Source of the DNA: Lewinellaceae bacterium
GTDB lineage: Bacteria; Bacteroidota; Bacteroidia; Chitinophagales; Saprospiraceae
Assembly: GCA_020636215.1 (NCBI GenBank)
Contig: JACJYG010000010.1
Coordinates: 186,001-250,000, forward strand
Direction of reading: 5' to 3'
DNA length: 64,000 bases
The number at the start of each line of letters is the position of its first letter. Positions within the stretch are counted from its first letter, which is position 1. This document shows positions 9,456-18,146 of this stretch, piece after piece. The notes under the pieces are model-generated. The model was not told the DNA's origin, made no database searches, and saw only the letters and a program-made list of their open reading frames with translations. Position numbers and translations under genes: made by a program.

Positions 9456-9929
9456 TTAATCGCCGTAGGCATACATCGATTTGAACAGGTTGATGGCCTG
9501 ATTACGGCTTTCGGGAAGGTAGACCATAGTCACCAGGAAGTTGCGGTGGCTGGCAGTGTCCATCAGAGCCATGACGACTGCCTGGACGCCCTGGCTTTGC
9601 CCTTCGATGAAATAGCCATACAGGTCATTCAGTTGCATTTCGTCGGCATCGGTGATCCTTTCAAATTCCATGGCGTCCATCATAATGAGGACGGCATTGG
9701 CGAGGTCCTCTTCATAGGCCCAGGCATCTTCGACGGGCGTTATGCTGAGGTGCAAATCATCGCGCTCTGCGCTAAAGGTTTCTCCGTTATTCTCGGTGAT
9801 CCTCATGCCCGGGGCAAGGGTGAATCCCAACCCCCAGTCATCCCACACCATCTGTGTCTGGGCGGAAAGCGTAGAAGGAATAATGGCGGCCAGGGCCAGG
9901 AAGGTTACGGTCAAAACAGTGTTCTTCAT
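9456..9929 (-). CDS. Small secreted protein of unknown function
   Basis: This 157-residue protein starts with a clear signal peptide (MKNTVLTVTFLALAAII, predicted cleavage after LSAQ near residue 24), so it is exported. The mature part is acidic and has no cysteines or recognisable catalytic motif. It resembles small secreted Bacteroidota proteins with an alternating alpha/beta pattern. The gene is convergent with the methyltransferase gene, with 38 bp between the stops. I do not recognise a function. Confidence 0.65.
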   Translation of the reverse strand: MKNTVLTVTFLALAAIIPSTLSAQTQMVWDDWGLGFTLAPGMRITENNGETFSAERDDLHLSITPVEDAWAYEEDLANAVLIMMDAMEFERITDADEMQLNDLYGYFIEGQSQGVQAVVMALMDTASHRNFLVTMVYLPESRNQAINLFKSMYAYGD

Positions 9930-10257
9930 AGAAAGTTTGATTTTGGCTCAAGGTAGGAATATTTTCATTTTCAGCTCACTTTTTGGGGATTGTGCAGGAG
10001 ATTTCTAAGTTCAATGTCATCACTTAGTGAATGGTGAGCTTTTTAGGAAGTGACTTCGAGTTCACCTTCTAAATTGGAAGCCTCGAAAAGTAAGGAGCCG
10101 CTTTTAGATATCCTCGATGCTTGCCGAATAGGAGCGCCATAGGACGGAGCACATAGGCCGGCTGCAAGGAGATTTACGCCAAGCAGAATATGGCCTTGGC
10201 GGCCGGAAGCCGGGTAAAAAACAGGAACCTTTTAAGGGCCGGTCGGCTGGCAACGGG
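9930..10257. other. Non-coding gap of 328 bp
   Basis: This gap lies between the starts of the small secreted protein gene and the end of ffh, both on the minus strand. A short inverted repeat (GAAGTGA, CTTCGAG, TTCAC) is visible near 10047-10070. I found no gene, tRNA or clear promoter in it. A minus-strand element resembling a -7 box (TACCTTG, near 9952) could serve the secreted protein gene but is one base short of the consensus. Confidence 0.3.
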
Positions 10258-11619
10258 CTAACGCCGGCGTTTGCTGCGGCGAGCAGCTGCTCCGGTGGCG
10301 CCGCCGGGAGCACCCGCGCCCATGCCCGGCATTTTGCTCATCTTGTGCATCATGCGGCGCATCTGGTCGAACTGTTTGAGGAACATGTTGACTTCGTGGA
10401 TATTATGCCCACAGCCATTGGCGATCCGCTGTTTGCGGCTCATGTTCATGAGCTCGGGGTTTTCGCGCTCTTGAGGGGTCATAGAGAAGATGATGGCCTC
10501 TACTTTGTTGAAGGCGCTATTATCGATATCCAGGTTTTTGGTCATTTTGCTCATGCCTGGAATCATATTCATCAGGTGCTTGAGGTCACCCATTTTGCGG
10601 ATCTGCGCGATCTGTTCGAGGAAGTCGTTAAAATCGAACTTGTTTTTCTTGATCTTTTTCTCAAGCCGCTTGGCCTGTTCTTCATCGAACTGCCGTTCCG
10701 CCATTTCCACAAAAGAGACAATATCACCCATGCCGAGGATACGGCTGGCCATCCGTTCGGGGTGGAAGACATCGAGGGTGTTCATTTGCTCGCCCATGCT
10801 GACGAACTTAATGGGTTTACCCACGGTGTATTTGACGGACAAGGCGGCGCCGCCGCGGGTATCGCCATCGAGTTTGGTGAGCACTACGCCATCGTAATTG
10901 ATGCGGTCGTTGAAAGCCTTGGCGGTATTGACGGCATCCTGGCCGGTCATGGAATCCACCACAAACAGGGTTTCCTGAGGCTGTATAGCTTCCTTGACAT
11001 TGGCGATCTCCTGCATCATCTCCTCATCGATAGAGAGGCGTCCGGCGGTATCCACGATCACGACGTCAAGGTTGTGAGCCTGGGCGTGGGCGATGGCTTT
11101 CAGGGCAATCTGAACCGGGTTTTTATTTTCCACTTCCTTGTAAACCGGCACGTTGATCTGTTCACCGATGACACTGAGCTGGTTGATAGCGGCCGGGCGG
11201 TAGACGTCGCAGGCGACAAGCAGCGGGCTTTTTTTGCGCTCACTTTTCAGGTGATAGGCCAGTTTGCCGGAGAAAGTGGTCTTACCGGAACCCTGCAGGC
11301 CGGCGATCAGGATCACGGTAGGTTTGCCCTTGAGGTTGATATCTTCAGCGGTGCCGCCCATGAGGCTGACCAGTTCGTCATTGACGATCTTGATCATGAG
11401 CTGGCCGGGCTTTACCGAGCGGAGCACGTTCTCCTGGCCCAGGGCTTTATCCTTGATGTTATCGGTAAATTCCTTGGCGATCTTATAGTTGACGTCGGCC
11501 GCCACCAATGCGCGGCGGATTTCCTTGATCGATTCGGCAATATTGAGTTCGGTGAGCTTATTCTCTCCCTTCAATACCTTAAAGGCGCCTTCGAGGCGTT
11601 CGCTTAAGCTGTCAAACAT
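10258..11619 (-). CDS. ffh: Signal recognition particle protein Ffh (SRP54)
   Basis: Ffh is the GTPase that binds signal sequences on nascent membrane proteins and, with the 4.5S RNA and FtsY, brings them to the Sec translocon. The 453-residue product has the N domain (MFDSLSERLEGAFK), the GTPase G1 motif GLQGSGKTT, G3 DTAGR, the TKLDG motif and a Met-rich C-terminal M domain ending in an MxxM-rich, Gly/Ala-rich tail. I chose the ATG at 11617-11619; an in-frame extension of nine codons upstream has no homology. It is monocistronic, with a candidate promoter about 25 bp upstream. YidC, another membrane-insertion factor, is about 5 kb away. Confidence 0.97.
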   Translation of the reverse strand: MFDSLSERLEGAFKVLKGENKLTELNIAESIKEIRRALVAADVNYKIAKEFTDNIKDKALGQENVLRSVKPGQLMIKIVNDELVSLMGGTAEDINLKGKPTVILIAGLQGSGKTTFSGKLAYHLKSERKKSPLLVACDVYRPAAINQLSVIGEQINVPVYKEVENKNPVQIALKAIAHAQAHNLDVVIVDTAGRLSIDEEMMQEIANVKEAIQPQETLFVVDSMTGQDAVNTAKAFNDRINYDGVVLTKLDGDTRGGAALSVKYTVGKPIKFVSMGEQMNTLDVFHPERMASRILGMGDIVSFVEMAERQFDEEQAKRLEKKIKKNKFDFNDFLEQIAQIRKMGDLKHLMNMIPGMSKMTKNLDIDNSAFNKVEAIIFSMTPQERENPELMNMSRKQRIANGCGHNIHEVNMFLKQFDQMRRMMHKMSKMPGMGAGAPGGATGAAARRSKRRR

Positions 11620-11643
11620 GGTGTTTTTTGGTTTAATGCGCTG

Positions 11644-11675
11644 CAAAAATAATAAAAGTGCCCATCTTCCACCAA
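11644..11675 (-). promoter_or_regulatory. Candidate Bacteroidota-type promoter for ffh
   Basis: On the minus strand a TATTTTTG box (11644-11651) matches the TAnnTTTG -7 consensus of the Bacteroidota primary sigma factor. A TTG (11673-11675) lies 21 bp upstream of it as the -33 box. The distance to the ffh start codon is short but plausible. Confidence 0.5.
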
Positions 11676-11940
11676 TATTAAATGCATGGCTGGGCTTAAA
11701 GTTTGATCCTGTTAACTGTGCCGCCGGCTTGTTTTCGGAGTATAAACAGAGAATTCATTGGATGAACTTCGGTTTAGCCGCTTTTTTCTTCTTATTTACA
11801 AAAAAAAGGAAAACATATTGTTGTCTTGTTGGGAATATGTTTAATTTTATACGGAAGGAAGGTGTGTTTCCTTCAATCACCCTGCAGTTCATCCCTGTCC
11901 ATATCCCACTTTGCTGATTATTAACAAAACAAAGCGAAAT

Positions 11941-12795
11941 ATGTCCTTTCCCTTTAAACTATTCATTGCCGTTGCAGTGTGGCTGCTCTACTTCCTGCTA
12001 GTCTATTACGGCTGCAGGGATGAGCTTTGCGATGCCTGCGGTAAAAGCCAGGGGATAACCGAAGTAGTGGAGTCAGGGGATTCCCTTCAGGCGGCTATTC
12101 CATCATACCCGATCTATTTCAAATGGTCAGACCCCAAAGCGTACACGGACCCTCGTTACGACCTGGACAGTATGAAGCAGGTGATCCTGCGCGGAATGGG
12201 TGAAACGAACATTCTGAAGGTCACCGGTAAGTACTTTGAAGAAGAAGGCAAAGCGGAGGGCTTTGATAACCTGGGCTTTGCCCGCGCAACTCAGGTAAGA
12301 GAACTGTTGGGTAAAGCTCTTCCTGATGGGCGCTTCGAATTCCGGGCTCAAACCATGGACGAGCGGGAAGGTGTTCGCCAAAACCCCTTCGATGCTTTTA
12401 GCTATGAATGGGTAGAACCGGAAGCCACTGTATCGGAAACAGTCGAAGAACTGGAAGACCGCATCATCATGCGCTTTCCCTACGGCTCAACGGAAAAAGA
12501 GTACGATGCCAAAGTGGAGGAATACCTGGATAAACTGGCTGAACGGGTCAAAAAGACCGGAGAGAAAATCACCCTTACCGGCCATACCGACAATTCGGGT
12601 AGTGAGGAATTCAATATCAAGCTTGGCCAGGGCCGCGCCAATGGCATCCGGAACCTACTGGTGAAGAAAGGCGTTCCAGCTGCCCTGATCACGGTCAGTT
12701 CCAAAGGAGAATCTCAACCGGTCGCATCCAATGATACAGAAGCAGGGCAAAGGGAGAACCGCCGGGTAGAACTGCGACTGATCAAGAAACAATAA
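11941..12795 (+). CDS. OmpA-family peptidoglycan-associated protein
   Basis: This 284-residue protein has a single N-terminal membrane segment (about residues 5-24, LFIAVAVWLLYFLLVYYG), a variable middle, and a C-terminal OmpA-like domain (about 185-284). The OmpA domain shows the peptidoglycan-binding signature TGHTDNSGSEEFN and the terminal NRRVELRL. It probably anchors the envelope to peptidoglycan from the inner-membrane or periplasmic face. I chose the ATG at 11941, just before the hydrophobic segment, over a TTG ten codons upstream. The next gene, also with an N-terminal membrane segment, starts 30 bp downstream and probably shares the transcript. Confidence 0.85.
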   Translation: MSFPFKLFIAVAVWLLYFLLVYYGCRDELCDACGKSQGITEVVESGDSLQAAIPSYPIYFKWSDPKAYTDPRYDLDSMKQVILRGMGETNILKVTGKYFEEEGKAEGFDNLGFARATQVRELLGKALPDGRFEFRAQTMDEREGVRQNPFDAFSYEWVEPEATVSETVEELEDRIIMRFPYGSTEKEYDAKVEEYLDKLAERVKKTGEKITLTGHTDNSGSEEFNIKLGQGRANGIRNLLVKKGVPAALITVSSKGESQPVASNDTEAGQRENRRVELRLIKKQ

Positions 12796-12825
12796 TCCAT
12801 TGCAAAACAAAAAACTAACTTAAGC

Positions 12826-13488
12826 ATGAATACGGATCACATCTTATTACAGGCCACCCTGGAACCCTGTTGGCTTTGGTGGCTCATCTTTTCCGCTTTG
12901 GCCTTTATTTTGGGTGCACTGCTGGGCTGCCTGCTGTGTAGCAACCGCAAGCGGCTCAAGGAATTGGAAGGCGAAAACAGTGGGCTGCATGCCAAACTGA
13001 CCAATATGGAGAAAGACTTTGTCAGCCTGAAATACCAGTATGAAGAAGCTCAAAAAGACCTGAGCAATATGCGGACTTCTCTGCAACGCTGCCAGGCCGA
13101 TAAGGCGGTGCTCAGCACCAAACTGGAAAAGTGTATGGCTGAAAAAGAACCGGACAAGCCTGAAACGGATACAGATGCGGGTGCAGGTACAACATCCCGG
13201 AGCTTTGGCGCCGGCGCCGTCGTGACGCCCCCTGCCAGTAAGGATGACCTGAAAAAGGTTGAAGGTATTGGCCCAAAGATCGAGGAATTGCTGAATGCGG
13301 CCGGTATTTATACCTTCCAGCAATTGGCTGAAACAGCAGTTGAAAAAGTAAAGGCTATCCTTGATGAAGCCGGCCCCCGATACCGATTGGCAGACCCAGG
13401 CTCCTGGGCAAAACAGGCTGCCCTCGCTGCCTCCGGCAAGTGGGATGAGTTACAGGAATTGCAGGATCAACTGAAAGGCGGTAAATAA
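12826..13488 (+). CDS. Membrane-anchored coiled-coil protein with C-terminal helix-hairpin-helix domain
   Basis: This 220-residue protein has an N-terminal transmembrane segment (about 13-38, WLIFSALAFILGALLGCLLC), a coiled coil (about 43-105), a low-complexity linker, and a C-terminal domain at about 140-218. That domain begins DDLKKVEGIGPKIEELL, a helix-hairpin-helix of the kind found in DNA-binding and ligase-type HhH modules. Similar tails occur in Bacteroidota envelope proteins of unknown role. It follows the OmpA-family gene by 30 bp, so the two probably form an operon. Whether the HhH binds nucleic acid or protein cannot be told from sequence. Confidence 0.75.
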   Translation: MNTDHILLQATLEPCWLWWLIFSALAFILGALLGCLLCSNRKRLKELEGENSGLHAKLTNMEKDFVSLKYQYEEAQKDLSNMRTSLQRCQADKAVLSTKLEKCMAEKEPDKPETDTDAGAGTTSRSFGAGAVVTPPASKDDLKKVEGIGPKIEELLNAAGIYTFQQLAETAVEKVKAILDEAGPRYRLADPGSWAKQAALAASGKWDELQELQDQLKGGK

Positions 13489-13636
13489 CGGAATGCTTTT
13501 CCGGCTCTTTTATTCCGTCTGAATTTTTCTTTCAATGGGCTTTTGACCCAATAAGCACCTAACACAGGTTGGCCCGCTGTACTTTTGGTACGGTGGGCCT
13601 TCCTTATGGTGGGGGGCTCTTCGGATGGGGGGTATA

Positions 13637-13737
13637 AATGCGAGAATGTGAGAATGTGAGAATGCGGGAATGAGGGAATGCAAGAATGCAAGAATGCGGG
13701 AATGCGGGAATGCGGGAATGTGAGAATGCAAGAATGG
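13637..13737. repeat. 8-bp tandem repeat array (gaatgcgg-type), locus 1
   Basis: About 12 imperfect copies of an octamer, gaatg followed by c/t/a and two purines, lie in the gap between the HhH gene and the lipoprotein gene. The variable positions give the forms gcgg, gcaa, gtga and gagg. The same octamer array occurs downstream of the lipoprotein gene (14669-14724) and beside the suf regulator (46851-46943). There are no spacers, so this is not a CRISPR array. Confidence 0.9.
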
Positions 13738-13797
13738 CTTTTCACCTTTCCACAAATAGGATGACTCCTCCAATGCCACGTTTATCACTTTTCTTAC

Positions 13798-13829
13798 TTG
13801 GATAGCTCCCCAATTAAGGGCTATATTCG
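13798..13829 (+). promoter_or_regulatory. Candidate Bacteroidota-type promoter for the 13847 lipoprotein
   Basis: A TTG at 13798-13800 and a TATATTCG box at 13822-13829 are separated by 21 bp, close to the TTTG-N~20-TAnnTTTG consensus (with C for T in the last triplet). The start codon follows 17 bp after the box. Confidence 0.45.
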
Positions 13830-13846
13830 CAGTAAAAAACAGGCAG

Positions 13847-14650
13847 ATGAAAATTACCGTTTGGTGTACCGCTTTAGTCCTGGGGCTGGCCGCCTGGGCC
13901 TGCCAACCGGGTGGCGCCGGGCAAACGGCTTCCAAGGAAGCACCGGCAACGCCTATTTATAACCCTCCGGCGCCAGGTTTTGATTCCGCAGGGTCGGATG
14001 CGCTGGCTATCGCGATTGCGGACTCCGTTATGGAGGCCATGGGGGGGCGCCGGGCATGGGACAATACCCATTTTCTCAAGTGGAATTTCTTCGGCCGCCG
14101 CATCTTACTTTGGGATAAATATACCGGTGATGTCCGCATCGAAATTCCTGGCGAGCAAACCGTTTATATTGTCAATATCAACAATGGCAACGGAATGGCA
14201 AAAGTAAAGGGGGCGGTTATTGAAGAACCGGATTCCCTGCAAACGCTTCTGAAAAATGCAAAGAGCATTTGGATCAACGACGCCTATTGGTTGCTCATGC
14301 CGTTTAAGCTCAAAGATTCCGGGGTTACCCTCAAATTTGCCGGTGGCGGCGTATCCCAAACCGGGGAACCGGTGGATATCCTGGAACTAACCTTCAAAGA
14401 CGTCGGCGATACCCCTCAGAATAAATACCAGGTCTTTGTCAGCAAAGAAAACCACCTGGTATGCCAATGGGCCTACTTCGCCCATGCAACGGATGTAGGG
14501 CCTACTTTTATTACCCCCTGGAAGGATTATAAGCCTTATGGCGATATTTTGTTAAGTGGCAATCGCGGCGAACGCCAGTTGTCTGATATAGCCGTCCTGG
14601 ATAAGGCGCCGGAGGGGGCCTTTAGCAGCCTGGAGCCCCTGGCATGGTAG
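13847..14650 (+). CDS. Outer-membrane-type lipoprotein of unknown function
   Basis: This 267-residue protein has a lipoprotein signal peptide (lipobox LAAWAC, Cys19) followed by a Gly/Ala/Pro-rich linker. The rest is rich in alternating beta-type strands (WNFFGRRILLWD, KYTGDVRIEI, DILELTFKDV), resembling the LolA/LolB-like or outer-membrane lipoprotein-sorting fold seen in many Bacteroidota lipoproteins. No catalytic residues stand out. It is flanked on both sides by arrays of the same 8-bp repeat. The role is unknown; the fold suggestion is inference. Confidence 0.7.
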   Translation: MKITVWCTALVLGLAAWACQPGGAGQTASKEAPATPIYNPPAPGFDSAGSDALAIAIADSVMEAMGGRRAWDNTHFLKWNFFGRRILLWDKYTGDVRIEIPGEQTVYIVNINNGNGMAKVKGAVIEEPDSLQTLLKNAKSIWINDAYWLLMPFKLKDSGVTLKFAGGGVSQTGEPVDILELTFKDVGDTPQNKYQVFVSKENHLVCQWAYFAHATDVGPTFITPWKDYKPYGDILLSGNRGERQLSDIAVLDKAPEGAFSSLEPLAW

Positions 14651-14668
14651 GGGAGCTTGGGGGGGGGA

Positions 14669-14724
14669 GAATGCGGGAATGCGAGAATGTGAGAATGCGA
14701 GAATGCAAGAATGCGGGAATGCAA
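14669..14724. repeat. 8-bp tandem repeat array, locus 2
   Basis: About seven octamer copies (gaatgcgg, gaatgcga, gaatgtga and gaatgcaa forms) start 19 bp after the lipoprotein stop codon and end about 35 bp before the aminotransferase -7 box. The lipoprotein gene is therefore bracketed by two arrays of one repeat family. Confidence 0.9.
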
Positions 14725-14740
14725 TTTAGGTATTCTCCCA

Positions 14741-14767
14741 TTTACGCATCAAAAAACCCTATCTTTG
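14741..14767 (+). promoter_or_regulatory. Candidate promoter for the aminotransferase
   Basis: TATCTTTG at 14760-14767 is a full match to the TAnnTTTG -7 consensus. The upstream TTTACG near 14741 is a weak -33 candidate with short spacing. The start codon lies 33 bp after the -7 box. Confidence 0.5.
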
Positions 14768-14800
14768 CGGCTTATTTTTTCAGAACCAAAATGAGATGTG

Positions 14801-16036
14801 ATGCCTTCGATATCCAAGCGGGGCGGGACGGTGCCCATGTCGCCATTTCGAAAGTTGATCCCCTTTGCCGACAAAGCTAAGGCGGCGGGAAAACATGTTT
14901 ATCACCTCAACATCGGGCAACCGGACATAGAGACGCCGGCCTATGCGCTTCAGAAGGTTAGGGAAACCACCTTTAAAATTCTGGAGTACAGCCCGGCGGA
15001 GGGCAATGCCTCCTACCGCCGTAAGTTGACGGAATACTACAAAAAGTTCGGCATCGATGTGAATGCCGATGAAGTCATAGTCACGACCGGGGCTTCCGAG
15101 GCTATCCAGTTTGCTTTGCTGGCCTGTCTGGATCCAGGAGAGGAAGTCATCATTCCCGAACCATTCTACGCGAACTACAACGGTTTCGCCCAGATTGCCA
15201 ATGTTAGTATCCGGCCGATTACTTCTCATATAGAGACGGGTTATGCATTGCCGGATATCGCCGCTTTCGAGTCGATGATCACTCCAAAGACCCGGGGGAT
15301 ATTTATCACCAATCCCAGCAACCCTACCGGTACGTTCTATTCCCGGGAAACCCTGGAAGGCTTGGCAGCACTGGCCCGCAAATACGGTTTGTTCCTTTTT
15401 GCCGATGAAGTGTACCGGGATTTCTGCTATGACGACAATACGTTTTTCTCCATCCTTAATATTCCTGGTATCGAGCAGCATGCCATCCTGATCGACTCCA
15501 TTTCCAAGCGTTACAGCGCCTGTGGAGCCAGGGTAGGGGCGCTGGTAACCCGCAACCAGGACGTGCTGGGAGCCGTCCTTCGCTACGCCAAACTGCGGCT
15601 CAGCCCTCCGGGTTTTGGGCAGATACTGGCCGAGGCAACACTGGAGATGGAAGACACTTATATCAATGAGGTGAAGGAAGAATACCGCCGCCGCCGCGAT
15701 GTAGTGTATGCCAGGTTGAGCCAAATGCCGGGAGTGGTAAGTTACCGCCCGGGCGGCGCTTTTTACTGTTTTGCAAAATTCCCGGTCGATAGCGCTGAGC
15801 ACTTCTGCCAATGGCTGTTGGAGGAGTTTGAATATAATGGAGCTACCGTAATGTTGTCGCCCGGGGAAGGATTCTATGCAACACCAGGCCTTGGGGTCGA
15901 TGAAGCCCGGCTCGCTTACGTACTCAATTGCCATGACCTGGAAGCAGCTATGGATTGCCTGGAGGCCGCCTTGAAAGAATACCCTGGGAGGATTCAGGCT
16001 AAAGAGGAGATATCCGCCGGCCTGGCCTCTCGATGA
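14801..16036 (+). CDS. PLP-dependent aminotransferase, class I (aspartate aminotransferase-like)
   Basis: This 411-residue fold-type I aminotransferase transfers amino groups between an amino acid and a 2-oxo acid using pyridoxal phosphate. Visible family features are the substrate loop NIGQPD, the PLP-binding TGASEA, the NPSNPTG motif, the ADEVYRDFCYDD strand, and the Schiff-base lysine Lys236 in SISKRYSACG. The terminal arginine region (RLAYVLN) is also present. The overall pattern is the aspartate/aromatic subgroup, though the exact substrate is uncertain. ATG at 14801 was chosen over the GTG one codon upstream. It is probably monocistronic. Confidence 0.9.
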   Translation: MPSISKRGGTVPMSPFRKLIPFADKAKAAGKHVYHLNIGQPDIETPAYALQKVRETTFKILEYSPAEGNASYRRKLTEYYKKFGIDVNADEVIVTTGASEAIQFALLACLDPGEEVIIPEPFYANYNGFAQIANVSIRPITSHIETGYALPDIAAFESMITPKTRGIFITNPSNPTGTFYSRETLEGLAALARKYGLFLFADEVYRDFCYDDNTFFSILNIPGIEQHAILIDSISKRYSACGARVGALVTRNQDVLGAVLRYAKLRLSPPGFGQILAEATLEMEDTYINEVKEEYRRRRDVVYARLSQMPGVVSYRPGGAFYCFAKFPVDSAEHFCQWLLEEFEYNGATVMLSPGEGFYATPGLGVDEARLAYVLNCHDLEAAMDCLEAALKEYPGRIQAKEEISAGLASR

Positions 16037-16111
16037 GCGCATTTTAAAATCAAGTTCGGCGCCCGTTAACAACTGCTTCGTCGATGGGTAAACAATAATC
16101 ATCCAATCAGG

Positions 16112-16143
16112 TTACGCTAAGCGCATACAATATTGTACCTTTG
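16112..16143 (+). promoter_or_regulatory. Candidate promoter for yidC
   Basis: TACCTTTG at 16136-16143 matches the TAnnTTTG -7 consensus exactly. TTACGC near 16112 is a modest -33 box about 20 bp upstream. The resulting leader to the yidC start is a little over 110 bp. Confidence 0.5.
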
Positions 16144-16259
16144 CCGTGCTTTCGAAGAAAAGCCCGGGCCCTATGCCTTTGTTGTTTCTTTAAGTTTTGA
16201 TTATCAGAAGGATAGGCCCTAGTTAGTACTTAGGCAGTTCTCTTAGAAAAGTAGTATTG

Positions 16260-18146
16260 ATGGATAAGAATACGATCATTGGGCTGGTGCTCATTTTTAT
16301 TCTTCTTTTGGTTTGGCAGCAATATATGGCGCCTTCTCAGGAAGAGATTCAGGAACAACAGCGCCTGCAAGATTCAATCGCTTTGGTGCAGCAGCAGGAG
16401 GATAGCCTTCTGCGTATCGAAAAACAAGCCACAGATGGCCAGCAACCAGTGCCAGTTGCAGACTCCCTTCGCCAGTTAAGCGACAAATCGGCTTTCGGCC
16501 CTTTCGCCCCGGCGGCAAGCGGCGAAGCACAGGATAAGGTCTTGGAGAATGACCTGTTTAAGGTAACGGTCTCCACTAAAGGAGGGCGGGTTAAACAGGT
16601 AGAACTCAAAAAGTACTTCAAACTAGTGGATGGGGAAGATGGTAAGGAAACCAAAGTTCCGCTCTATCTCCTGGAAGATGAGAAGAATAAATTCGGCTAT
16701 TTCCTCCCCCTGGCTAACCTTCCATCCGGTGGCGTCAACACAGATGACCTGTACTTCCAGGTGGCAGAGTCAAGCGCTAACAGCATTACGCTGAGGGCCC
16801 CAGCCGATAATGGCGGCTACTTTGAGCAGCAATACCGCATCACGGATGGCACCTACAATATAGACTACAAGCTTTCCTTTCAGGGGCTAAATACCATCAT
16901 TCCTCAGGATAAGGATGAGATCCAACTCACCTGGGTAAATTATCTGGATAAACTCGAACGAAATACGCAGTACGAGCGGCGCTATTCCACCGTATATTTC
17001 AAACCGGCTGAGGAAGACCCGGATTATTGCTCCTGTACGGGCGACGATTTAGAGGAGATCACCAATAAGCGCATTAAGTGGGTGTCCAACGCCAACCAGT
17101 TTTTTAACAGCTCGCTCATAGCAGAAGAACCTTTTAATTCGGCAACGCTTGAAACCAAGATGCTGCCGGAAGACGCCAAGGATCTTAAACTGCTGGTTTC
17201 CAAGATTGGACTGCCTTACCAGCACAGTCCATCGGAAGCTTTCGCTATGTCGTTTTACGTTGGCCCTAACGAATTCGACAGGCTTTATAATATGGGATAT
17301 GACCTCCAGGATGTTATCCCTTTTGGCCGCAGTATTTTCGGGACCATCAACCGCTGGGTCATTCGCCCTATATTCAACTTCCTGTCCAGCTTCATTGGCA
17401 GCAAGGGGATCGTTATCCTTTTTCTTACCCTGATCGTCAAGCTGTTGCTCTATCCGCTGACCTATCGGATGCTCTATTCCCAGTCTAAAATGGGAGCGCT
17501 GAAACCACGTATGGAGCATCTTAAGGAGAAATACAAGGACGACGCTCAGCAGCAGCAGGTGGAGTCGATGAAGATATACCGGGAATTTGGAGTGAACCCC
17601 CTCGGTGGTTGCCTTCCTATGGTGCTGCAGATGCCGATCTGGTTTGCCTTGTACCGCTTTTTCCCGGCCTCTATCGAGTTCCGGCAGGCCAGCTTCCTTT
17701 GGGCCACCGACCTCTCTTCCTACGATGTGTTTATGCGGCTTCCTTTTGAACTGCCCTTCCACATGGGCGCCCACATCAGCTTGTTTACTGTGCTTTGGGC
17801 GATCACTACTCTGATCTATACTTATTACAATACCCGCCACATGGATATGTCGGCCAACCCTGCGATGAAGTATATGCAGTACATCATGCCGGTCATGTTC
17901 CTGGGCTTTTTCAACACTTTCGCTTCCGGCCTTACCTGTTACTTGTTGTTCAGTAACGTGCTCAACATTACCCAAACCATTGTCACCAAGAATTATATTA
18001 TCGACAATGAAAAGATTGAAAAGGAACTGGAAGCCAACCGGCAGAAACCCAAAAAGAAGGGAGGTTTCCAGGCACGCCTGGAACAAGCCCTGAAGGAGCA
18101 ACAAAAGGTACAGGCGGAGCGCCAAACGCGCGGTAAGAAGAAATAA
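16260..18146 (+). CDS. yidC: Membrane protein insertase YidC/Oxa1
   Basis: YidC inserts and folds inner-membrane proteins, alone or with SecYEG. The 628-residue product has an N-terminal signal-anchor (NTIIGLVLIFILLLVW), a large periplasmic beta-rich domain (about 90-340) and the conserved C-terminal insertase core from about 355. The core includes the GCLPMVLQMPIWFALYRFF signature, further transmembrane helices and a Lys-rich tail (KPKKKGG, GKKK). This is the long Gram-negative form. I chose ATG at 16260; the TTG one codon upstream is disfavoured. Its stop overlaps the next gene's start (TAATG), so the DUF6438-like lipoprotein is translationally coupled to it. Confidence 0.97.
   Translation: MDKNTIIGLVLIFILLLVWQQYMAPSQEEIQEQQRLQDSIALVQQQEDSLLRIEKQATDGQQPVPVADSLRQLSDKSAFGPFAPAASGEAQDKVLENDLFKVTVSTKGGRVKQVELKKYFKLVDGEDGKETKVPLYLLEDEKNKFGYFLPLANLPSGGVNTDDLYFQVAESSANSITLRAPADNGGYFEQQYRITDGTYNIDYKLSFQGLNTIIPQDKDEIQLTWVNYLDKLERNTQYERRYSTVYFKPAEEDPDYCSCTGDDLEEITNKRIKWVSNANQFFNSSLIAEEPFNSATLETKMLPEDAKDLKLLVSKIGLPYQHSPSEAFAMSFYVGPNEFDRLYNMGYDLQDVIPFGRSIFGTINRWVIRPIFNFLSSFIGSKGIVILFLTLIVKLLLYPLTYRMLYSQSKMGALKPRMEHLKEKYKDDAQQQQVESMKIYREFGVNPLGGCLPMVLQMPIWFALYRFFPASIEFRQASFLWATDLSSYDVFMRLPFELPFHMGAHISLFTVLWAITTLIYTYYNTRHMDMSANPAMKYMQYIMPVMFLGFFNTFASGLTCYLLFSNVLNITQTIVTKNYIIDNEKIEKELEANRQKPKKKGGFQARLEQALKEQQKVQAERQTRGKKK

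Noticed and set aside
10345..11607. 420-codon plus-strand ORF opposite ffh
   Set aside because: It is antisense to the well-supported ffh gene, with a composition that mirrors it and no recognisable domain.
13637..13737. Possible CRISPR array
   Set aside because: The repeats are contiguous 8-bp units without unique spacers; the same holds for 14669-14724, 38484-38700 and 46851-46943.
14780..16102. 440-codon minus-strand ORF opposite the aminotransferase
   Set aside because: It is a shadow of an intact aminotransferase with clear PLP motifs.
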